Positions 8,283-17,892 of a stretch of DNA of 64,000 nucleotides are shown piece after piece. The position numbers and the translations under genes are program-made. The notes below the pieces were generated by a model that saw only the letters and a list, made by a program, of their open reading frames with translations, was not told the DNA's origin and ran no database searches. The stretch comes from Candidatus Nanoarchaeia archaeon (GTDB taxonomy: Archaea > Nanobdellota > Nanobdellia > Woesearchaeales > SKIA01): contig JANQNG010000059.1 of the NCBI GenBank assembly GCA_028279685.1, positions 62,001 to 126,000 of the forward strand, read 5' to 3'. The stretch's first letter is position 1. Each line of letters begins with the position of its first letter.

Positions 8283-9158
8283 TTTTTCTATGATATTAAA
8301 TGATTCCTTATCAAATCTTGAAAACCCGAACCATTTTTTACCTAGATCTTTTAATGATGCTCCGAAGTGATATATTATCTTATCGTCGATAATAAGAAAT
8401 CTATCGTGGGACTTATCAAATTTCTTAATGTCTATATTGTTGTATTGTGAGTTATATTTCTCCAGATCTAATTTTAATTGTTTGTAAATATGTTTTGTGA
8501 ATATTGTAACATTAACATTTTTTCTTCTTTTTGTGAAAAGAGTTAACACAGAATCATCTATATAATTGTCAATCAGAATTATTGATTTTTTGGCGCTTCG
8601 TATAATGTCTGAAACGAATTTGTATGCGTCAAATACTTGTCCATCGAAGAAAATTCCTTTGTCAGGCTTTATTTCTTTGCTTTCGATTGCTTCAAAGACT
8701 TTATTGAACTTTTCATCGCATTCTATTTTATGTTCGATTTGCTTTCTTTCCACAGAATCCAATCTTTGAAATATCTGAGCATTTGATGCTATGAATCTTC
8801 GCATTGCTACAAAAGCATTTATTACTTGGATGCTAATTTGTACGGCAGTTTTGCTCTTTAAGACTGCTGAAAGCATAGACACTCCTTGCTCTGTAAACGC
8901 ATAAGGTAGATATTTTCTATGGGTTCCTCTGCCTCTGTTTAAGATCGCATTTTGCGATCTTAGAAACTTGAATTCTGTTTCATTGGTTTGAAATCTAAAT
9001 TCTGGCGGAAATCTTCCAATATTTCTTTTGACTTGTTCATTAAGCCTTCGTATCTCTACACCATATAACTCAGCTAAATCCCTATCTAGCATAACCTGCA
9101 ATCCTCTTATTGTATGGATTTTGTGCTTGATATCTTTGATTATTGATTTATCACTCAT
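8268..9158 (-). CDS. ORF6N-domain protein with C-terminal PLD-like domain
   Basis: Residues about 10-95 form an ORF6N domain (IHTIRGLQVMLDRDLAELYG...LPYAFTEQGVSMLSAVLKS), a DNA-binding module common in phages and mobile elements. A coiled coil follows. The C-terminal part (about 155-296) ends in SHDRFLIIDDKIIYHFGASL, an HxR(x)4D form of the phospholipase-D motif where the usual Lys is Arg. The ATG at 9158 is about 27 bases after a TATA-like TTTAAATA. The family is widely transferred between bacteria and archaea. The native role is not established. Confidence 0.8.
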   Translation of the reverse strand: MSDKSIIKDIKHKIHTIRGLQVMLDRDLAELYGVEIRRLNEQVKRNIGRFPPEFRFQTNETEFKFLRSQNAILNRGRGTHRKYLPYAFTEQGVSMLSAVLKSKTAVQISIQVINAFVAMRRFIASNAQIFQRLDSVERKQIEHKIECDEKFNKVFEAIESKEIKPDKGIFFDGQVFDAYKFVSDIIRSAKKSIILIDNYIDDSVLTLFTKRRKNVNVTIFTKHIYKQLKLDLEKYNSQYNNIDIKKFDKSHDRFLIIDDKIIYHFGASLKDLGKKWFGFSRFDKESFNIIEKLDCS

Positions 9159-9356
9159 ATTCTTCAGAATTGTGCTTTGTTTAAATATCTCACACAAAAA
9201 TGTCCAGTGGGTCTTGAAAATTATTCCGATCTCGTCGGAGAATTTGCAGTATCAGACTAAAATCTTATCATTTTTTTTACAAAAACAGCAATAATTTGGA
9301 GGATTTATAAGGCCGTTAATAAAAAACATTATAAACTATTGAGTTGCAAATATGAT

Positions 9357-10031
9357 ATGAAAGCATTTTTTGTATGGATGATGATGTTAATCTTGCTAGG
9401 AGCATTAGCTTTTGCTATACCTCCTCCACCTCCTGTTCCAGACATTGTTTTTGGGATACCTGCCTCTCCTCCAGATCCTGGAGAAAATAATAATCCTGGC
9501 GGAGGAGACGGAGATGATGGACGGTTTTATCAGCCAGGAGGTTATGGCGGACCTGATGATCCTGGTCTAAATAATCAAGATAACCCTGATCCAGGAGATC
9601 CAGGTAACAACAATCCTTCTCCAGGCTCGGCAGGGGGAGAATCAAACGATTTGGATGAATTCGAGGATGAAACAATAGAAAACGAAGATTTATCACTAAC
9701 AGAACACAATGAGACTTACGATATGAATGCAACAGAGGAAGATCCTGATGAGCAGACTCCCCTAAATTTATTTTTCAATAAAGAATCATATCTAACACCT
9801 TTGTTAATTATTGTTGGTCTTTTTGCAGGAATTGCTATGGTTGGATATGGCATTTATATGAAATACAAACCAAAACTAACAGCAGATGACCGTGCAAGGG
9901 AGATAAAATACGTAAAAGAATATTTTAGTAAAAATAAAGAATCATTTTCAAAAGATGCTCTTGTAAAAGAATTATCTAAAAATGGTTATAGCAAAGGAAT
10001 AATAAATCAAGCTTTAAAGGAGGTGGACTAA
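9357..10031 (+). CDS. Secreted low-complexity one-TM protein with cytoplasmic HTH-like tail
   Basis: After a signal peptide (MKAFFVWMMMLILLGALAFA) comes a Pro/Gly/Asp/Asn-rich outer region (about 22-140). A TM helix follows (about 146-168, TPLLIIVGLFAGIAMVGYGIY). The last 60 residues inside the cell look like a small winged helix (REIKYVKEYF...SKDALVKELSKNGYSKGIINQALKEV). It opens a three-gene operon and overlaps the next gene by one base (TAATG). Sensing and signalling across the membrane is possible but is inference. Confidence 0.65.
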   Translation: MKAFFVWMMMLILLGALAFAIPPPPPVPDIVFGIPASPPDPGENNNPGGGDGDDGRFYQPGGYGGPDDPGLNNQDNPDPGDPGNNNPSPGSAGGESNDLDEFEDETIENEDLSLTEHNETYDMNATEEDPDEQTPLNLFFNKESYLTPLLIIVGLFAGIAMVGYGIYMKYKPKLTADDRAREIKYVKEYFSKNKESFSKDALVKELSKNGYSKGIINQALKEVD

Positions 10032-10756
10032 TGAAACTTGTAGATTTAGGAGTTTTGATTATTTTAGTGTTAGCGTTTTCGTCACTTATTATTTTTACAG
10101 AGAGACCATCAGGAAATATTGTCGGCCATGCATCTATCCCCGTTCCTAATGGAATAGTATTAAGTGCAACAACGATTGAAGCAGGAACTGCTTCAATAGA
10201 TATAACTATGACAAATTTAGAAGATACTCCTTATGCATTATATAGATATATTTATGTGAATGATATCGAGCAAGCTGACAGAGTAAACAATGAGTTTACA
10301 GAGAGTACGGAGATGTATACGTTATTAGTTGATCCTCAATACCCTTCTGCTACAGGAACATTATCGACGGCAGACCTTCTACCTGGTGTTTATGAAGTTG
10401 GATTAACTGCGTATCATTATGATTTTGATCTTGGAGATTGGTTTATTGATGACTATTATTATTATTTTGCAGAACTTACGGTCTCAGCTTCTTGTGTTGA
10501 CGGAGAAACAAGATGTGTGGATGGAAACACAAAAGAAGAATGTATAGGAGAAGTCTGGACTTTTTCAGAAGCATGCGAGTTTGCTTGCATAGACAACGAC
10601 TGTACTGTTTGTGATCCAGATACTGAGTCTTGTGTTGATGAACAAACATATGGTTATTGTTCATCTGAAGGACAATTGACAACATCGGCTTGTTGGTTCT
10701 GCTATGAAAGAAACGCAGATGAAATATACTGTATCGGAGAACCGCCTACGCCATGA
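10031..10756 (+). CDS. Secreted protein with beta-sandwich and Cys-rich module
   Basis: An N-terminal TM/signal segment (LGVLIILVLAFSSLIIF) is followed by a domain of about 120 residues (GIVLSATTIEAGTASIDITM...YDFDLGDWFIDDYYYYFAELTV). This domain is clearly homologous to residues about 1040-1155 of the next gene product. A Cys-rich tail (CVDGETRCVDGNTKEEC...) matches that protein's Cys repeats. It may share partners with, or be derived from, the giant protein. Its stop overlaps the next start (ATGA). Confidence 0.7.
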   Translation: MKLVDLGVLIILVLAFSSLIIFTERPSGNIVGHASIPVPNGIVLSATTIEAGTASIDITMTNLEDTPYALYRYIYVNDIEQADRVNNEFTESTEMYTLLVDPQYPSATGTLSTADLLPGVYEVGLTAYHYDFDLGDWFIDDYYYYFAELTVSASCVDGETRCVDGNTKEECIGEVWTFSEACEFACIDNDCTVCDPDTESCVDEQTYGYCSSEGQLTTSACWFCYERNADEIYCIGEPPTP

Positions 10757-13700
10757 AAAAGGAAGTGATGATGAAAATTTGGCATTATGGTGTTATAATC
10801 GCTGGCGCTCTTGCTATATTGCTTTTTTTATTTTCTTCACCATATGTCAAAGAAGAGGACGTGAACATATTTGGGAAAGCAATAACATACGATCAAGTAG
10901 CTTATTGCGGTGATCATTCCTGTATCACACCTGAAGATATGCTTAATTGTCCATTAGATTGTTCAATGCCAACACATACATATTTTGTTTCTACTGACGG
11001 GAATGACTTTGGGCAAGGAACGATTGGTGATCCGTTTGAAACTGTAGAGGCAGCTAGAAGTGCAATAAGAGTTCTAAAAGATAACAATCAATTTACAGGG
11101 GCTATAGATGTTTTTCTTAGAGAAGGAGTATATGAAATTAGCGAACCAATAACCTTGGATCAACGAGATTCTGGAGAACCTGGAAAACCAATAATATACA
11201 GATCATATCCTGGAGAAAAAGCTACGATTATTGGTTCTGAAGATTTATCAGTGAGTTGGCAGCAATACAGCGGCAATATTTATATGGCAGATGTTTCCGG
11301 GTGGATTGCTTTGCATGGAGATTTTAATACGCTTTTTATCGATGGTGAGCGAGCAATCAGAGCAAGAACTCCTAACATTGGAGAGTATTTTCAAATTGAC
11401 AGAGGTTCAAGTTGTGTAAGTCCTGCTGATGTTAATCCAAATTTTGCTTTCTATTTTTTTGAAGGAGATCTTAATCCTTCTTGGTCGAATTTACAAGATA
11501 TTGAATTAATTGCGTATAAAGCGTGGCAGGCTTCCAGACATAAAATAGAGAGCATTGATGGTGTGAATAATATTGTATACCATGTTGGTAAAACGAAAAG
11601 GGGATATTGTGAATGGGCAGGAGGCCGTTATTACGTCGAGAATTTGCTTGAGGGACTTGACAGTGAAGGAGAATGGTACTTGGATAAGAATACTCAAATA
11701 GTTTATTATTGGCCGAAAGCAGGAGAAGATATCCATTCTTTAAGATTTCAAATTCCTAAACCTATATCTCTTTTGGAAGTTGAAGCTCAGCAGGAAGTGC
11801 TGGATCTTGGTAGACAATTTACCATATCTCATTGGGTAAAAACAACTGATGATTCTAATTTAATATATACTGTGGGAAACGCTTTTTCAGCGAAAGGAAT
11901 TAGATTCGGGATTAGTGAAGGGCAAGTTGCATTCCAGATTGGAGATGGTTATTCTGATTTGCAAGGAAATAGTTATACGTCCAGGAGTACTTGTTCAGGA
12001 GGAGCAGGTCCTCTAAATGATGGCAATTGGCATTTAATTTCTGCTGTATTTGATTTGGATGCACAAACAGCGAAATGTTTTGTTGATGATTATTTTCAAA
12101 GCGCGACATTTGAATTACCAAGACAATATGATGATATTGGAGATACTTTTCTTGAAATAGGAAATCCTCCTCACGGTTATGAAGGTGGTGTTGATGGTAT
12201 ATTTGCTAATCAATTTGTTGGAGAAATAGATGATTTGAGAATATACAGTACCACATTAAACGCTTTACAAATCAGCAACATTTACAACAAAAATCCTTCG
12301 TCAGATAATCTTTTGTTTCATCTGGATTTTGAAAACTTGAATAACGTAGTTGATAATTCAGTTAACGGCTATGAGATGGTGGCATATGGTGATAGAATAC
12401 AGTCTCAAGGACCGACTTCTCTCGGAAATGCGTTCGTGGTGAACTCCGAAAATGATAATATAGTTATAGAACCAGAATGGATACATAATGTTCATGTGGC
12501 TGGAATCTCGTTTGGACAAACAGAGTGGACTATGCCAGAAGGAGGATATCGAGGTTCGCAGGCAGGGAGTCGAGTTCATGATCCTCCTGCCGTAAAGTAT
12601 TCATTTACAAAAGATTCATCATTTATTAACAACGATATATCACTGACTGGGGCGTGGGCTTTCAAAGGAGATCATAACCATGATCTTCTTATCTCAAGAA
12701 ATTATTTTAATCATATTGGAGGGGGAGGAATAAGACTTGGAGGAGAAGCAACAATTGATGAGGAAATGTCTCATGATTGCAGCATGATACATAATAGAAT
12801 TACCAATCTTGGAGAAGTATACAAAGACATTGCGGTGATCTGGACTGGTCTAAACTATAACATGGATGCGTCTCATAACTACGCAGCGTATTGTTCTAAC
12901 GCAGGAATTTCAATGGGATGGAAATGGGATCCTTATCCTTCAGCTTGCAGAGACAATACCATGAGCTATAATCACATACATCATATTAAAATGGAACTGC
13001 AAGATGGGGGGCCATTATATACTCTTGGAGCACAGCCTGGAACAGTCATCGAAAATAATCTTGTGCATGATTGTACGTTCACCAGCCATCATACTGAGTT
13101 TGTTGGTCTTAAGGGAATTTATCTTGATCAAGGTTCAAAAGATATTCTTGTGCAGAACAATGTTGTATATAATATAGGAGGGGGTGCTCTTAATGTTAAT
13201 GGTGCTTATGATAATATTATAACGAATAATATTTTTGTTGATGGCGGACTTGTTAATGCAGATTTTGGTGTCAATGCAGAGATGTATTTTCCAGGGCATG
13301 GTGATGGAGGATATCCTGGTGGAAATGAGTTAACAAGGAACATATTTTACTTTGGGCCTGATAATGATTATTACACATTAGGTAAACCTCAACAATATTA
13401 TCCTAGTCAGAGTGGATTTATGTATTATGTCTACAATAACGATGATCTCAAAGATATTATGGGGCCTGGTAATTATCTCACAAGCATCAGCAATTCAGAT
13501 TATAATTTATTTTATTCTGTTCATAATGCATATAGATTTAGAGTGGTTGAACCTATACTTGATTTCGGAGTATGGCAATCACAGTCATCATTTGATCTTA
13601 ATTCTCTTACTGATCAAGATCCTCTTTTTGTAGATTATGAAGGTAGAGATTTTACACTGCAGCCGTCAAGCCCTGCATTTGATTTAGGATTCCAGCAGAT

Positions 13701-16170
13701 TGATATATCGGAAGTTGGTCCTTTAGGTGTTGAATGTTGGGATGACGATGATTGCGTAGCAAGATGTGTCCAAAGAATTTGTTCAAACGTAGAAGAGTGT
13801 GGAAATAATATTTGTGAAGGAAACGAAGTGCAAACATGCCCTGAAGATTGTCCTCTAGAGCCTATTGTTGTTCCAGGACAACTTTCATTGAGTTCTTCAA
13901 TAATAGAGGAAGGAACACCATCTGTTAATGTAAACATGCCTGCTCAGGCAGGAGAATTCATAGGATTATACAGGAATATCTATCTCGATGATGTTGTTGT
14001 TGCAGGAGCAATGACTAATGATTTTATCGGCATGTCAGATACCTACACAGTTCTCGTCGAGGGAGCATATGGTGATGCAGTAGGAATATTAGATACATTA
14101 AATCTCGCCCCTGGAAGCTATGAAGTTGGAGTGTTAGCATATAGATATGATTTTGATATTGGAGATTGGGACAGAACACAATATTTTTACTATCCTACAA
14201 CGCTTGAAGTAACAGAAGATTTGGTTTGCACACCAAATACATTGAGATGTAATGGTCTTGATGTTGAACAATGTACGCCAGAAGGAGATGCATGGGCTTT
14301 TGTTGAAACGTGTGATACTGCTTGTAGTGGTGGTGTTTGTGAGGATTCTGTTTGTGAGGAGAATGAGCTTCGTTGTAATGGTCTTGATGTTGAGCGATGT
14401 CAGAACGATAATTGGGTATTTATAGAGACATGCGTCACTGCTTGTAGTGGTGGTGTTTGTGAGGATTCTGTTTGTGAGGAGAATGAGCTTCGTTGTAATG
14501 GTCTTGATGTTGAACAATGTCAAAATAATGATTGGGCTTTTGTTGAAACGTGTGATACTGGTTGTGATCAAGGGATATGTATAACTTGTGCAACTCCAAC
14601 TCAATGCGGCACTGGTGAATTTGCAGATATGCTTTACAAATGCGAAGGAGATACTTATGTTGAGTATGATTGGTGTTTGAGTGGATGTGTAGATGGTGCT
14701 TGCAATCCAAATTGTGTTGAAGGAGAATTCTTATGCCATTATCAAGAGGATTATAATGAAGGAGGAACACTAAGACTCAGATGCGATGAGATTGAAGCAT
14801 GGAATTACTATGATCAATGTGCTAGTGGGTGCAACACAGCAAACAATCAATGTAATAGCCCTTGTTCAGAAGGAAGCTATAGATGCAGTCCTAGTGATGA
14901 AAATTTTAGACAAGTATGTAACGGAGATGGTGGCTATGTTGATCTTGATTATTGTCCTAATGGTTGTGTTTCAGGATCATGTGTAGGATCGTGTATTCAA
15001 GGAGAAAGAAGTTGCGTAGGCTCAAATGTTTTGGAATGCAATGCAATGAACGCGTATGATTTAGTAGAAGAATGTGAATATGCTTGTGTTGATGGAGCTT
15101 GCACTGGAATATGTGTTCCTGGACGACAAACATGCAATGGAGATGTTCTTATGACTTGTGATAGTAGTGGACAGTATGTTGAAGAACAAGATTGTGCAAA
15201 TACAGGTCAGATTTGCAAAAATCTTCAATGTGTAGATCAATATTATGATCCTCAAATAGATACTTCAAGAGATGGAGAAACACAAGTGCTGACAATGGAA
15301 GTGGATGATTCTGTTTATGGATTGATTGACAGACATTATAGAATACATCTTCCTTCAGGGTATACTTCTGCACAAAATTATCCATTGTATTTTGCATTCC
15401 ATGGTAGAAGCGGAACTGCGACAAACACAGAAGAATATACTGGAATGTCTGATGAAGCTGATGAAAAAGGATTTATTGTGGTGTATCCTCAAGCATTAGG
15501 GGATAGTGGTGGTGGAGAAACATATATACTTCCAGGAATGGAAGGATTGCGTCAGGGAGGAAGTATACTCAGCACAGGATGGAATATGGAAATAAGTAGT
15601 CTAGTTACATATTATGGAGGATATTTCAAAATTGATGATAAGCAATTTATGATAGAACTATTCGAGAAATTAGTTGATGAATTATCTATTGATACGAGTA
15701 ATGTAGTGATGTCAGGCGTCTCAAATGGAGGAGGATTTGTACAATATTTGTCAGCCGTAGATAAAACAGGAGAATTTTCACATGTGTTCCATCAAGGATT
15801 TAGGGGGGCAGGATTATGTTCAACAGGAATATGGGGTATTAGACAACCAGAAATTCTTCAACAGCTTCCAATTATGATTTTTAGAGGTAGTTGGGATCCA
15901 ATAACACCGTACCTTGGGGAATTGAATCAAAACGGAAAATACAGGCTTCCTGCAGAATTAATGATAGAAACATTAGCAGGAGTAAATGATTGTGATCCCG
16001 AGCCTGTGAGGGTATATAGATATATTCCTACTGATGATTTGCATGTGTTCCGATGGGAATATCAGAATTGTGTGGAGCCAATTGAGTTCTATAAAATAAT
16101 ACATGGAAGGCATAAATGGTATGATTATTGGCAGACTGATTTGTTCTTGGATTTTGTAGGGATTACTTAA
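10753..16170 (+). CDS. Giant modular secreted protein: parallel beta-helix, LamG, Cys-rich repeats, CE1-like esterase
   Basis: Product of 1805 residues with an N-terminal signal anchor. Order: CGDHSC...CPLDC motif (about 52-70). A right-handed beta-helix follows, like polysaccharide-active GH141-type proteins (YFVSTDGNDFGQGTIGDPF...), about 75-985, with a LamG-like domain inserted at about 340-515. Then CGNNIC...CPEDC (about 1016), a beta-sandwich (1040-1155) and Cys-rich repeats (1159-1500). Last is an alpha/beta-hydrolase like CE1 or PHB depolymerases (1503-1805). Its likely triad is Ser1657 (GVSNGG), Asp1715 (GSWDP) and His1784 or His1787. It probably binds and trims polysaccharide outside the cell. 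A later start at Met7 has a better ribosome-binding site. Confidence 0.85.
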   Translation: MKKEVMMKIWHYGVIIAGALAILLFLFSSPYVKEEDVNIFGKAITYDQVAYCGDHSCITPEDMLNCPLDCSMPTHTYFVSTDGNDFGQGTIGDPFETVEAARSAIRVLKDNNQFTGAIDVFLREGVYEISEPITLDQRDSGEPGKPIIYRSYPGEKATIIGSEDLSVSWQQYSGNIYMADVSGWIALHGDFNTLFIDGERAIRARTPNIGEYFQIDRGSSCVSPADVNPNFAFYFFEGDLNPSWSNLQDIELIAYKAWQASRHKIESIDGVNNIVYHVGKTKRGYCEWAGGRYYVENLLEGLDSEGEWYLDKNTQIVYYWPKAGEDIHSLRFQIPKPISLLEVEAQQEVLDLGRQFTISHWVKTTDDSNLIYTVGNAFSAKGIRFGISEGQVAFQIGDGYSDLQGNSYTSRSTCSGGAGPLNDGNWHLISAVFDLDAQTAKCFVDDYFQSATFELPRQYDDIGDTFLEIGNPPHGYEGGVDGIFANQFVGEIDDLRIYSTTLNALQISNIYNKNPSSDNLLFHLDFENLNNVVDNSVNGYEMVAYGDRIQSQGPTSLGNAFVVNSENDNIVIEPEWIHNVHVAGISFGQTEWTMPEGGYRGSQAGSRVHDPPAVKYSFTKDSSFINNDISLTGAWAFKGDHNHDLLISRNYFNHIGGGGIRLGGEATIDEEMSHDCSMIHNRITNLGEVYKDIAVIWTGLNYNMDASHNYAAYCSNAGISMGWKWDPYPSACRDNTMSYNHIHHIKMELQDGGPLYTLGAQPGTVIENNLVHDCTFTSHHTEFVGLKGIYLDQGSKDILVQNNVVYNIGGGALNVNGAYDNIITNNIFVDGGLVNADFGVNAEMYFPGHGDGGYPGGNELTRNIFYFGPDNDYYTLGKPQQYYPSQSGFMYYVYNNDDLKDIMGPGNYLTSISNSDYNLFYSVHNAYRFRVVEPILDFGVWQSQSSFDLNSLTDQDPLFVDYEGRDFTLQPSSPAFDLGFQQIDISEVGPLGVECWDDDDCVARCVQRICSNVEECGNNICEGNEVQTCPEDCPLEPIVVPGQLSLSSSIIEEGTPSVNVNMPAQAGEFIGLYRNIYLDDVVVAGAMTNDFIGMSDTYTVLVEGAYGDAVGILDTLNLAPGSYEVGVLAYRYDFDIGDWDRTQYFYYPTTLEVTEDLVCTPNTLRCNGLDVEQCTPEGDAWAFVETCDTACSGGVCEDSVCEENELRCNGLDVERCQNDNWVFIETCVTACSGGVCEDSVCEENELRCNGLDVEQCQNNDWAFVETCDTGCDQGICITCATPTQCGTGEFADMLYKCEGDTYVEYDWCLSGCVDGACNPNCVEGEFLCHYQEDYNEGGTLRLRCDEIEAWNYYDQCASGCNTANNQCNSPCSEGSYRCSPSDENFRQVCNGDGGYVDLDYCPNGCVSGSCVGSCIQGERSCVGSNVLECNAMNAYDLVEECEYACVDGACTGICVPGRQTCNGDVLMTCDSSGQYVEEQDCANTGQICKNLQCVDQYYDPQIDTSRDGETQVLTMEVDDSVYGLIDRHYRIHLPSGYTSAQNYPLYFAFHGRSGTATNTEEYTGMSDEADEKGFIVVYPQALGDSGGGETYILPGMEGLRQGGSILSTGWNMEISSLVTYYGGYFKIDDKQFMIELFEKLVDELSIDTSNVVMSGVSNGGGFVQYLSAVDKTGEFSHVFHQGFRGAGLCSTGIWGIRQPEILQQLPIMIFRGSWDPITPYLGELNQNGKYRLPAELMIETLAGVNDCDPEPVRVYRYIPTDDLHVFRWEYQNCVEPIEFYKIIHGRHKWYDYWQTDLFLDFVGIT
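14317..14560 (+). repeat. 120-bp tandem coding repeats in the Cys-rich region
   Basis: Two successive units of 120 bp (40 codons) share an identical stretch of about 75 bp (14317-14392 and 14437-14512). The codon for each CNGLDVE[QR]C module is the same base for base. A third partial copy (GGGCTTTTGTTGAAACGTG) lies 240 bp apart at 14294 and 14534. The other Cys modules in the protein are much more diverged, so this pair looks like recent expansion or gene conversion. Confidence 0.8.
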
Positions 16171-17372
16171 CTAATAGAATTAGGTTCTTTCATCCTCCAA
16201 TAAATAAATGCAGAAGGGATAGCGATAATACCTGCTAAGAAAATAGTGTATTTTGCACCAATGACATCAATAAGGATACCTGCTATAATAGGGCTAAAGA
16301 TTGCGGGAATTGAATATGCCATTGCTTCAATAGAGCCAATAGTTGCTCTTAATTTATTGGGAATAAATCTGTGGAAATAGACTTTTCCTGCAGGAATCAT
16401 CATTAGAGGGAATAATACAATGAAGAATAAAATAATGAATGCGACAGGGATGGTAAATGCAAAAACAATAGCTAAGGTCGCAATTACATATAAAATAACT
16501 GAATTCACTATGAATTTTCGCTCTTTACCTTCTTTTGCAAATTTCTTTGCAATCCAAGGAGCAATAGCACCAACCACATGCATACCAGACCACATAAAAC
16601 CAAATGCATAATCTGGGAAATGTAAGCTTTGCATAAAAGGAATCCACGTTATTCCTTGATTAAGATAAGTAGATATAGCAAAAATAAATCCTGCGATAAG
16701 ATAGGGGAGTATAACTTTGTGCTTTCTTGAGTAGATCAATGATTTTCTTGTTTGATCAATTAATGTTTTGTAGGATTCTTTTATCTTCACTTCTTTTTTT
16801 GTAAAACGTTCTTTCACGAAAAGTAAAAAACAAATAGAAGCAAGATACGATAAGGCACCCATGATCCAGATGACTGATAACCCAAATTGCTTTACCATAA
16901 GAGCACCTAAAACACCAGATATAATGAGTGCAATACTGTCAAAGCTTTGCGTTTTAACAAAAATATCTTGCATGAGGTGTTTATGTTTATGCTTAATGAG
17001 ATCTACAAACCATGCTTCTGCTGCGCCTGAAGTAAAAGTAGTGCCAATTCCCCAAAGAGCAAAAATGAATAACATAGCATAATAATCTGTAATAAACCAA
17101 AGGAGCAAAAAGCACATACCTTCTATGATAAATCCTAAAATAGTTGAAAATTTTCTTCCATAAATATCTGCAATAGCTCCTGTAGGGATTTCAAAAAGTA
17201 AAGCAGTAAGAGGAATAAGTGCCATGAGTATGCCGATTTGGGTAAGACTTAACCCAAGATCAATAAAATATACGACAAAGAATATAGGTGCAAAGAACAA
17301 TATAGGAGAAATCAGTGCATCAATATACACAGCCCATAGTAGCTTTAATTCATTCTTCTGGAAGAGTGGCAT
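16167..17372 (-). CDS. Major facilitator superfamily transporter
   Basis: About 12 TM helices. The MFS motif A-like loop between helices 2 and 3 reads FEIPTGAIADIYGRKFSTILG, and an equivalent sits in the second half. The substrate cannot be told; relatives include drug and sugar exporters. I place the start at the second Met (17372), because a TATA-like AT run lies about 27 bases before it. The stop overlaps that of the giant secreted protein by 4 bp. Confidence 0.88.
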   Translation of the reverse strand: MPLFQKNELKLLWAVYIDALISPILFFAPIFFVVYFIDLGLSLTQIGILMALIPLTALLFEIPTGAIADIYGRKFSTILGFIIEGMCFLLLWFITDYYAMLFIFALWGIGTTFTSGAAEAWFVDLIKHKHKHLMQDIFVKTQSFDSIALIISGVLGALMVKQFGLSVIWIMGALSYLASICFLLFVKERFTKKEVKIKESYKTLIDQTRKSLIYSRKHKVILPYLIAGFIFAISTYLNQGITWIPFMQSLHFPDYAFGFMWSGMHVVGAIAPWIAKKFAKEGKERKFIVNSVILYVIATLAIVFAFTIPVAFIILFFIVLFPLMMIPAGKVYFHRFIPNKLRATIGSIEAMAYSIPAIFSPIIAGILIDVIGAKYTIFLAGIIAIPSAFIYWRMKEPNSIS

Positions 17373-17475
17373 GAGAAGCTGTTGCATTGAGAGTTAATAA
17401 ATATTCTCTTTCAAAAAGCCCTAAAATCAACATAATAATACCAATATTTAAATATATCAGAAAATTCCTAAAATC

Positions 17476-17892
17476 ATGTTTGTTTACAGTCCTGGAATTC
17501 AAGCTTCTGAAATGAAGAGAGTAAATGAGATTACAAAGGCCAGAAACATTATGTCTGCCATGAGTTATTTTGATCTTTTTTCGAATATTGAGCAATATAA
17601 AAAGTGGAGAGCTAAACCATTTTTGAAAAGGTGGATGGATGTTTACTTATGTGAATCTCCATCTGAAATTAATTATACTGCGGCTAAGCTTGAATTGACA
17701 AAGAGACCTTTGTCTCATTTATCAAAAAAAGAATTAGTTGATTTTAAGGAAATTCTTGAAGAAAAATGTGATCATAAATTATTTTCAAAAAAAGATTTTC
17801 ATATTGATTATCTTGTAAGCAGAGTTCGTGAAATAGAAGAGCATGGTAATGATAGAATTCCAGTGCCTTTTCCTATGTTAGAATTTGCTTAA
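17476..17892 (+). CDS. Hypothetical helical protein
   Basis: The product is 138 residues, mostly helical and basic, with no signal or TM. It reads as two or three helical hairpins (MKRVNEITKARNIMSAMSYF; LSKKELVDFKEILEEKC). A TATA box (ATATTTAAATATAT, 17446-17459) lies about 27 bases before the ATG, so the start is well supported and the mRNA leaderless. The 3' end overlaps trm5 by 4 bp. Not recognised. Confidence 0.6.
   Translation: MFVYSPGIQASEMKRVNEITKARNIMSAMSYFDLFSNIEQYKKWRAKPFLKRWMDVYLCESPSEINYTAAKLELTKRPLSHLSKKELVDFKEILEEKCDHKLFSKKDFHIDYLVSRVREIEEHGNDRIPVPFPMLEFA

Noticed and set aside
14134-14604. 156-residue minus-strand ORF
   Set aside because: A shadow of the Cys-rich repeats of the giant protein; its repeats mirror the coding repeats.
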